From Paludibacter sp. (lineage in GTDB: Bacteria > Bacteroidota > Bacteroidia > Bacteroidales > Paludibacteraceae): a stretch of DNA of 10,849 nt. The notes under the pieces are model-generated. The model saw only the letters and a list, made by a program, of their open reading frames with translations. It was not told the origin of the DNA and searched no databases. Positions 6,553-10,849 of the stretch are shown here, piece by piece (position 1 is the stretch's first letter; every line of letters begins with the position of its first letter). The stretch covers positions 1 through 10,849 of the forward strand of contig JANJXE010000047.1 of assembly GCA_024709185.1 (NCBI GenBank), in the 5' to 3' direction. Both the position numbers and the translations under genes were made by a program.

Positions 6553-7662
6553 ATGAATCTGGGCAGAAATGTATTAAAAATCCTGCTTTTCAGTGTAAAC
6601 CTGGTGCTTGCCGGTTTATTCCTTTTTACCGTGCTTGCTGCCCGCATTAGCCCCGAGAAACTTTTGTTGCCTTCCTACCTCGCGTTAGGATTACCTTTTT
6701 TTATACTTGGAAATATCGCTTTCGTCGTTTTCTGGGTTGTCGTTCGCAAGTGGTTCTTCCTGCTTTCACTGGTGGCGCTTCTTATCGGCATCGAAGCTGT
6801 ACAGGTAGCATTACCGCTCAACTACAGAGCGCAGAAAACAGTCAATATCGAAACTGCCGAAGGATTCAGTCTGATTACCTACAATACGCAGGCAAATCAC
6901 ATGATGGCAAATCATACTGAGAAAAAACCAAATCCGGTGATTCAGTATTCCCTCGATCGGTTTCCCGATGTGTTGCTGATTCAGGAATTTTCGGCCTGTG
7001 TAGCCGAGGAACATCTTACCCGGGAAGATCTGGACAGGATATTCAGTGTGTATCCTTATCAGCATGTGTATTATCACACCGACTCTCCCTGGTCGGCCTT
7101 CGGAGTGGCTACCTTTTCCAAATTTCCGATTGTAGGAAAAGGAATTCTCGACCTGAAATCCATTTACAATACAGCTACGTATATCGATGTTCAACTTCCG
7201 GATTCTGAAGTGATTCGAATCTACAATTGCCACCTCGAGTCGAACAAACTTACTGAAAGCGATAAGCAAATGGCAACCCGACTCAGGGAGAATTTCGATA
7301 CAGAAGCACTAACGGGTACTACGCTTCATTTGTCGGGCAAACTGGGAGCTGCTTCCCGAATCCGTGCCGGTCAGGCCGATATTGTGAAGGCTCATGTTAA
7401 TCAATCGCCTTATCCGGTGATTGTTGCAGGCGACTTCAACGACGTTCCCTATTCGTATACCTATGCGCGCATCCGGGGCGATTTAAAGGATGTTTTTCAG
7501 GAAAAGGGTTTTGGCTTCGATTATACCTTCAATGAATCACTTTTCAAGTTCCGAATCGATCAGGTTTTGTACGATCCCCGGATTGAACTTACAGCTTTTA
7601 AGATGGAAAACGACCAGCATGGTTCGGACCATTTTCCGCTGTATTGCAAATTTAAATATTGA
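6553..7662 (+). CDS. Membrane-anchored endonuclease/exonuclease/phosphatase (EEP) family protein
   Basis: A 369-residue protein with three predicted N-terminal membrane helices (about 7-30, 43-64, 67-87) and a C-terminal EEP domain (about 103-367), the metal-dependent phosphodiesterase/phosphatase fold of DNase I and sphingomyelinases. Catalytic landmarks are all visible: LITYNTQ at 107-113 (Asn111), LIQEF at 142-146 (metal ligand Glu145), NCHLES at 225-230 (His227), GDFND at 293-297 (Asp294, Asn296), FRIDQV at 333-338, and SDHFP at 358-362 (Asp359-His360). The substrate could be nucleic acid, a lipid head group or a phosphoester; motifs do not decide. If the loop after the third helix faces outward, the domain would be periplasmic. 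It starts 20 bases after the second rhomboid, and I recall this rhomboid-rhomboid-EEP order from other Bacteroidetes genomes, unchecked. The start at 6553 is the only one that keeps the first helix intact. Confidence 0.88.
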   Translation: MNLGRNVLKILLFSVNLVLAGLFLFTVLAARISPEKLLLPSYLALGLPFFILGNIAFVVFWVVVRKWFFLLSLVALLIGIEAVQVALPLNYRAQKTVNIETAEGFSLITYNTQANHMMANHTEKKPNPVIQYSLDRFPDVLLIQEFSACVAEEHLTREDLDRIFSVYPYQHVYYHTDSPWSAFGVATFSKFPIVGKGILDLKSIYNTATYIDVQLPDSEVIRIYNCHLESNKLTESDKQMATRLRENFDTEALTGTTLHLSGKLGAASRIRAGQADIVKAHVNQSPYPVIVAGDFNDVPYSYTYARIRGDLKDVFQEKGFGFDYTFNESLFKFRIDQVLYDPRIELTAFKMENDQHGSDHFPLYCKFKY

Positions 7663-7692
7663 ATTTTATATACACATCAAACAAATAATATT

Positions 7693-8070
7693 ATGAACAT
7701 TCCGACGAACTTAAAGTACACAAAGGAACACGAGTGGATTCGTGTTGAAGGTGATCAGGCTTACATTGGTATTACCGACTACGCTCAGGGCGAACTGGGT
7801 GAAATTGTGTTTGTGGAAGTGGAAACCGTGGGCGAATCGCTCGAAGAAGGTGCTGTTTTCGGAACCGTGGAAGCTGTGAAAACAGTTTCGGAACTTTTTA
7901 TGCCTGTGGCAGGAACTGTTGAAGAGCTCAATGCTGCGCTTGAAGATGCACCTGAATTGGTAAATAACGATCCCTACGGCGAAGGCTGGATGATTAAAGT
8001 AACGCTGACCAATGCTGCTCAGTTGGATGCATTGATGTCGGCTGAAGAATATGCTGCTTTAATTGGTTAA
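7693..8070 (+). CDS. gcvH: Glycine cleavage system H protein
   Basis: The lipoyl carrier of the glycine cleavage system. It shuttles the aminomethyl group from the P to the T protein and is reoxidised by the L protein. At 125 residues it is the normal length. The N-terminus contains [12 protein letters not shown] (9-20), typical of the family; [16 protein letters not shown] follows at 27-42; and the lipoyl-lysine hairpin [12 protein letters not shown] at 57-68 carries the acceptor Lys63. [16 protein letters not shown] near 88-103 is also conserved. The gene is 30 bases after the EEP gene with no clear promoter, and the purE reading frame opens right at its stop. gcvP and gcvT are not in the window. 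Glycine cleavage feeds one-carbon units into purine synthesis, which gives a plausible reason for linkage to purE. Confidence 0.96.
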   Translation: MNIPTNLKYTKEHEWIRVEGDQAYIGITDYAQGELGEIVFVEVETVGESLEEGAVFGTVEAVKTVSELFMPVAGTVEELNAALEDAPELVNNDPYGEGWMIKVTLTNAAQLDALMSAEEYAALIG

Positions 8071-8082
8071 TTGTTTAGATCG

Positions 8083-8589
8083 ATGAATCCCAAAGTTAGT
8101 ATCATTATGGGCAGCACGTCCGATCTTCCGGTTATGGAAAAAGCGGCTGCCTTGCTCAACGAATTTCAGATCCCGTTCGAAATTAATGCCCTCTCAGCAC
8201 ACCGTACTCCGCGCGAAGTGGAGGCCTTTGCTACAAAAGCGCGGGAAAACGGTATTCAGGTAATTATTGCTGCTGCAGGTATGGCGGCTCATTTGCCCGG
8301 CGTCATTGCGTCGATGACTACACTGCCTGTTATCGGTGTTCCCATTAATGCAGGGATGGATGGAATGGATGCGCTGTTAGCCATTGTACAAATGCCTCCG
8401 GGCATTCCGGTGGCTACTGTGGGAGTAAACGGTGCACTGAATGCTGCCCTGCTGGCTGTACAAATCATGGCTACCGCCGATGTGGAACTTCAAATTAAAC
8501 TGGCTAACTACAAGGAAAATCTGAAGAAGAAGATTGTGGAAGCCAACGAAGAACTGAAAAAAGTGAATTACGAATTTAAAACCAACTAA
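8083..8589 (+). CDS. purE: N5-carboxyaminoimidazole ribonucleotide mutase (PurE, class I)
   Basis: Catalyses the carboxyl shift converting N5-CAIR to CAIR in purine biosynthesis. From the ATG at 8083 the protein has 168 residues (MNPKVSIIMG...). An in-frame TTG at 8071, directly after the gcvH stop, would add four residues but is less likely. Signature segments are GSTSDLP at 10-16, SAHRTP at 38-43 with catalytic His40, and AAGMAAHLPG at 64-73. PINAGMDGMDALLAIVQMPPGIPVATVGVNGALNAALLA continues through about residue 125 in typical PurE fashion. The C-terminal 40 residues form a charged helix. The overall pattern and length fit class I PurE, which needs PurK-made N5-CAIR; purK is not adjacent. 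It sits between gcvH (12-base gap) and pgk (10-base gap), in one likely operon. Confidence 0.95.
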   Translation: MNPKVSIIMGSTSDLPVMEKAAALLNEFQIPFEINALSAHRTPREVEAFATKARENGIQVIIAAAGMAAHLPGVIASMTTLPVIGVPINAGMDGMDALLAIVQMPPGIPVATVGVNGALNAALLAVQIMATADVELQIKLANYKENLKKKIVEANEELKKVNYEFKTN

Positions 8590-8599
8590 TCAATAGCTT

Positions 8600-9859
8600 A
8601 TGCAATCAATTGATCAATTTAATTTTTCAGGCAAAAAGGCCTTTGTGCGCGTCGACTTCAACGTTCCCGTGGACGAAAACTTTGCGATAACCGACGATAC
8701 CCGTATCCGTGCTGCCATGCCGACTCTTAAGAAAATTCTGGCAGATGGTGGTAGTCTTATTCTGGCTTCTCACATGGGTCGTCCCAAGAAAAATCCGGAT
8801 CCGAAGTATTCGCTGAGGGTAATTGTGGATCACGTTTCGAAATTGTTGGGTGTGCCTGTTCAATTTGCTCCCGACTGTATGGGCGATGCTACTGCTGCTA
8901 TGGCGGCTGCCCTTAAACCGGGCGAAGCGCTTCTCCTGGAAAATCTTCGCTTTTATGCCGAAGAAGAAGGCAAGCCCCGTGGTGAGTTTGCTACTGAAGA
9001 GGAAAAAGCTGCTGCCAAGAAAGTGGTAAAGGAAAGTCAAAAGGAGTTTACGGCTAAACTGGCTGCTTATGCCGATTGCTACGTAAACGATGCCTTTGGA
9101 ACGGCTCACCGTGCACATGCATCCACTGCACTTATCGCTAAGCATTTCGATGCCGAAAATAAGATGTTTGGATATCTGATGGAAAAAGAAGTACTGGCCG
9201 TTGAGAAAATCATGACCGACACTGCCCGTCCGTTTACTGCTATCATGGGTGGTTCAAAAGTTTCCTCGAAAATTGAAATCATCGAAAACCTGCTCACTAA
9301 GGTGGATAACCTGATTATTGCCGGTGGAATGACCTATACCTTCACCAAAGCCCTGGGCGGTGAAGTGGGAAATTCGATTTGCGAAACCGACAAGCTTGAC
9401 CTGGCCCTCGAATTGCTTGAAAAAGGAAAGAAAAACGGAGTGAACATCGTGTTGGCAGTAGATGCTAAAATCGCTGATGCTTTCAGCAACGATGCCAATA
9501 CGAAGTTTGTAAAGGTGGGTTCGATTCCAGAAGGATGGGAAGGACTGGATATTGGTCCTGAAACAGAAAAAAACTTTGCCGAAGTAATCAAAAATTCTAA
9601 AACTATTTTGTGGAACGGTCCGACCGGCGTATTTGAATTCGATAATTTCACATCTGGTTCGCGTGCCGTGGGTAATGCCATTGTGGAAGCTACCAAAAAC
9701 GGCGCTTTCTCGCTGGTAGGCGGTGGCGACTCGGTGGCCTGTGTGAACAAGTTTGGCATTGCCGATCAGGTATCGTATGTATCGACCGGTGGCGGCGCTT
9801 TGCTGGAAGCCATCGAAGGCCGTGTGTTGCCGGGAATTGAGGCGATTCGCGGATATTAA
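8600..9859 (+). CDS. pgk: Phosphoglycerate kinase
   Basis: The glycolytic/gluconeogenic kinase that transfers phosphate between 1,3-bisphosphoglycerate and ADP. The 419-residue cytoplasmic protein is complete. Substrate-side motifs are RVDFNVP at 17-23, Arg35, SHMGRP at 57-62, LLLENLRF at 111-118, and [13 protein letters not shown] at 163-175. Nucleotide-side motifs are GGSKVSSK at 217-224, WNGPTGVFE at 338-346, and GGGDS at 374-378, ending with STGGGA at 395-400. It is slightly longer than the usual ~390-395 residues because of a Glu/Lys-rich insert at about 121-150. The A/G-rich sequence in this gene and its well-matched motifs suggest a highly expressed gene. It is 10 bases after purE with no internal promoter seen. 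The long 3' non-coding region and strong terminator at 10021-10067 follow. Confidence 0.98.
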   Translation: MQSIDQFNFSGKKAFVRVDFNVPVDENFAITDDTRIRAAMPTLKKILADGGSLILASHMGRPKKNPDPKYSLRVIVDHVSKLLGVPVQFAPDCMGDATAAMAAALKPGEALLLENLRFYAEEEGKPRGEFATEEEKAAAKKVVKESQKEFTAKLAAYADCYVNDAFGTAHRAHASTALIAKHFDAENKMFGYLMEKEVLAVEKIMTDTARPFTAIMGGSKVSSKIEIIENLLTKVDNLIIAGGMTYTFTKALGGEVGNSICETDKLDLALELLEKGKKNGVNIVLAVDAKIADAFSNDANTKFVKVGSIPEGWEGLDIGPETEKNFAEVIKNSKTILWNGPTGVFEFDNFTSGSRAVGNAIVEATKNGAFSLVGGGDSVACVNKFGIADQVSYVSTGGGALLEAIEGRVLPGIEAIRGY

Positions 9860-10020
9860 TACTGTAACAGTCGCGGGTTAGCTTTAGTATAGTCGAATAT
9901 GCTTCACTCATATCGGGAAAGTACTTAAACTCACACAGTCGCGGGTTTGCAGCCTTACCGTTGCCTGATTTCGCGGACTGTTTAGCTTAGGTTTTTCATT
10001 CCTATAATCCGCCAATATTC
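9860..10020. other. Non-coding region after pgk with structured repeats (3' UTR or small RNA candidate)
   Basis: Together with the next terminator and the upstream part of the thioredoxin gene, this forms a 314-base stretch without a gene (9860-10173). No open frame beyond about ten codons was found here. It has four CGCGG motifs if the last codons of pgk are included (near 9848, 9872, 9940 and 9972) and several ACTGT/ACAGT elements. It directly precedes the strong terminator, so it may be the pgk 3' untranslated region or the body of a small RNA. No full-consensus promoter was found; TAGCTTTA at 9879-9886 misses the -7 consensus by one base and has no -33 box. Confidence 0.4.
9867..9981 (+). 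repeat. Two direct 13-base repeats and one imperfect inverted copy
   Basis: ACAGTCGCGGGTT occurs exactly at 9867-9879 and again at 9935-9947, 68 bases apart. CGCGGACTGT at 9972-9981 is the reverse complement of ACAGTCGCG with one extra G, so either direct copy could pair with it (nine pairs and one bulge). ACTGT at 9861-9865 can also pair with ACAGT at 9867-9871, though the one-base loop makes that unlikely in RNA. The text TTAGCTTTAG after the first copy resembles TTAGCTTAGG after the inverted copy. Confidence 0.6.
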
Positions 10021-10067
10021 AAAGCACCGAAATTGATGTTTAAAATCATCAATTTCGGTGCTTTTTT
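10021..10067 (+). terminator. Strong intrinsic terminator of the rhomboid-to-pgk unit
   Basis: A perfect 18-base-pair stem: AAAGCACCGAAATTGATG at 10021-10038 and its complement at 10047-10064, with an eight-base loop (TTTAAAAT) and a run of six T from 10062. It lies 161 bases after the pgk stop. It ends either the pgk message or a small RNA made from 9860-10020, and insulates the thioredoxin gene. Confidence 0.93.
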
Positions 10068-10130
10068 AGTTGAGTTTAGGTAAAAAAGTTGAAAAACTGG
10101 TCTGTGATATTCGAAGAACTGAACATTCTG

Positions 10131-10138
10131 TTACTTTG
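10131..10138 (+). promoter_or_regulatory. Possible -7 box for the thioredoxin-like gene
   Basis: TTACTTTG differs from TAnnTTTG at one position and lies 35 bases before the ATG at 10174, a normal distance for this phylum. No TTTG is present at the right spacing upstream. A promoter is expected here because a strong terminator lies just upstream, but the exact site is uncertain. Confidence 0.33.
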
Positions 10139-10173
10139 ATGAGTTCTAATCCCGAATCATTATAAATAAGATT

Positions 10174-10668
10174 ATGCGAATACTTGTTGTTTCTCTTCTT
10201 ATCCTGCTTACCGTTAGCGTGTCGGCACAGTCGGCTTTCAAACGGGAAGTTATTAAATTTGAAGAGTATGAAAAGCTGATTGATAAGCAGGATGATGTTT
10301 TGTATGTGATTAATTTCTGGGCTAACTGGTGTCCGCCCTGTGTGAAGGAATTGCCCGATTTTATGGCTGTGAACGAAAAAATGAGCAGTCGTAAGGACTT
10401 TAAAATGATCCTTGTGTCGGTAGATAATAAAGACGACTGGCAAAGCGATGTGATTCCCTTTGCGGCTGAAAACAAGCTGAACGTGGATATCTACCTGCTG
10501 GATGAATTACGCAGGATGAATTACTGGATGCCCCGTGTAGATGCGAGTTGGAAAGGCTCTATTCCTGCCACCGTGTTTTATAAAAACGGTAAGAAGCTCA
10601 AATTTGTCGAGAAACCCCTGCACAAAGAAGAACTGGAGACTATTATCAATCAATTGAATAAATCCTGA
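10174..10668 (+). CDS. Exported thioredoxin-fold protein (TlpA-like)
   Basis: A 164-residue periplasmic thiol-disulfide oxidoreductase. Residues 1-18 are a signal peptide ending in VSAQ (cleavage probably after Ala18 or Gln19), with no lipobox. The thioredoxin fold covers about 25-162: the NFWANWCPPC segment at 47-56 holds the redox pair Cys53 and Cys56 with Pro-Pro between, as in TlpA/ResA proteins; ILVSVDNKDDW at 79-89 is the next strand; and IPATVF at 130-135 supplies the cis-proline Pro131. The final helix is HKEELETIINQLNK. It likely reduces exported proteins or cytochrome c apoproteins, or takes part in peroxide defence; the sequence does not specify. It follows a terminator and a possible promoter, and is 93 bases ahead of another exported, probably redoxin-like gene, so the two may work together. 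Confidence 0.88.
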   Translation: MRILVVSLLILLTVSVSAQSAFKREVIKFEEYEKLIDKQDDVLYVINFWANWCPPCVKELPDFMAVNEKMSSRKDFKMILVSVDNKDDWQSDVIPFAAENKLNVDIYLLDELRRMNYWMPRVDASWKGSIPATVFYKNGKKLKFVEKPLHKEELETIINQLNKS

Positions 10669-10761
10669 AACGAACCGACAGAATCCAATTGGTGGAAAGT
10701 TTCGGTTTATTTCTGTTCAATACTAATTTTCAATAACAACTATATTAAAACTCACCAACAC

Positions 10762-10849
10762 ATGAAAGCAGTTGCACTCACATTTGCCCTTTTTCTGGGC
10801 CTTTCCGTTCAGGCACAGGGTTACAAGCCCGGGGACGTAGCTTCCGATT
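10762..10849 (+). CDS. Exported protein, partial at the right edge; probable redoxin/AhpC-TSA family
   Basis: Only the first 29 codons are present; the gene continues beyond the window. MKAVALTFALFLGLSVQAQ is a clear signal peptide with cleavage expected after Ala18 or Gln19. The mature part begins GYKPGDVASD, which resembles the start of many Bacteroidetes redoxins (Gly-x-x-Ala-x-Asp-Phe entering the thioredoxin fold). The family call rests on ten residues and on the thioredoxin-like neighbour. The ATG at 10762 is the only reasonable start, with an A-rich leader. Between the two genes (10669-10761) there is only a weak inverted repeat (AACCGA 10673-10678 with TCGGTT 10702-10707) and no good promoter box, so co-transcription is possible. 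Confidence 0.6.
   Translation, partial: MKAVALTFALFLGLSVQAQGYKPGDVASD

Noticed and set aside
6811..7269. Minus-strand open frame of 152 codons inside the EEP gene
   Set aside because: It overlaps conserved EEP catalytic motifs on the plus strand and shows no domain or promoter.
8071..8082. TTG start for purE directly after the gcvH stop
   Set aside because: The ATG at 8083 gives the usual PurE N-terminus (MNPKVSIIMG) and avoids four unsupported residues.
8627..9145. Long open frame on the minus strand inside pgk (172 codons)
   Set aside because: It lies wholly opposite a strongly conserved pgk region, and its translation is rich in Ser, Arg and His without any recognisable domain.
10003..10008. 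TATAAT hexamer resembling an E. coli -10 box
   Set aside because: Bacteroidetes primary sigma factors use TAnnTTTG, and this site sits just ahead of a terminator with no gene to serve.
10673..10707. Inverted repeat AACCGA/TCGGTT as a terminator for the thioredoxin-like gene
   Set aside because: Only six pairs across a loop of more than 20 bases and no proper T run follow; too weak to call.
1..10849. CRISPR arrays, insertion sequences, integrases, phage or defence genes, tRNA/rRNA
   Set aside because: No regularly spaced repeats, terminal inverted repeats, transposase or nuclease-effector motifs, or cloverleaf sequences were seen; the only nuclease-like domain is the EEP protein, which is widespread.

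Overview
The window reads as chromosomal core DNA from a Bacteroidetes/Bacteroidota bacterium, probably class Bacteroidia. Four things point there. Promoter boxes match the Bacteroidetes primary-sigma consensus (TTTG, about 19 bases, TAnnTTTG), most clearly in front of the HU gene. Genes have A-rich leaders and almost no Shine-Dalgarno motifs. The protein set (ExbB/ExbD/short TonB trio, secreted DUF1573 protein, MeaB GTPase, tandem rhomboids, TlpA-like thioredoxin) is typical of the phylum. The individual proteins also read like Bacteroidetes family members. No CRISPR, insertion sequence, phage, tRNA or rRNA was seen, and gene order is compact.

Layout. (1) 166-1999, plus strand: exbB, exbD and tonB, a tightly packed inner-membrane energising complex. 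A DJ-1/PfpI (YajL-like) gene follows at 2076-2624. (2) A strong two-way terminator at 2641-2690 separates this block from a minus-strand pair: a secreted DUF1573 protein (4200-3805) followed after 2 bases by a MeaB/ArgK-type GTPase (3802-2702). (3) A minus-strand HU gene (4646-4374) has its own terminator and a textbook promoter. A 191-base AT-rich divergent region separates it from the plus-strand rhomboid genes. (4) 4838-9859, plus strand: two tandem rhomboid proteases, a membrane-anchored endonuclease/exonuclease/phosphatase (EEP) protein, gcvH, purE and pgk, with gaps of 10-30 bases. This looks like one long transcription unit ending at the strong hairpin 10021-10067, with a possible internal attenuator at 6531-6550. 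(5) 9860-10020 is non-coding with repeated and inverted short motifs. (6) 10174-10668 is a secreted thioredoxin-like protein, and the first 29 codons of another exported, probably redoxin-family, protein run off the right edge.

How the genes work together. ExbB/ExbD/TonB would couple the proton-motive force to outer-membrane import. The rhomboids and the EEP protein are inner-membrane proteins whose clustering suggests, but does not show, a shared envelope role. gcvH (glycine cleavage), purE (purine synthesis) and pgk (glycolysis) are central metabolism. MeaB normally protects methylmalonyl-CoA mutase, but no mutase gene is in this window. I found no convincing new multi-gene system. The items most worth a second look are the repeat region after pgk, the terminator-like hairpin in the ribosome-binding position of the EEP gene, the DUF1573-MeaB pair, and a TonB anchor helix with no histidine. 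Two starts were moved to internal ATGs: tonB to 1283 and purE to 8083.
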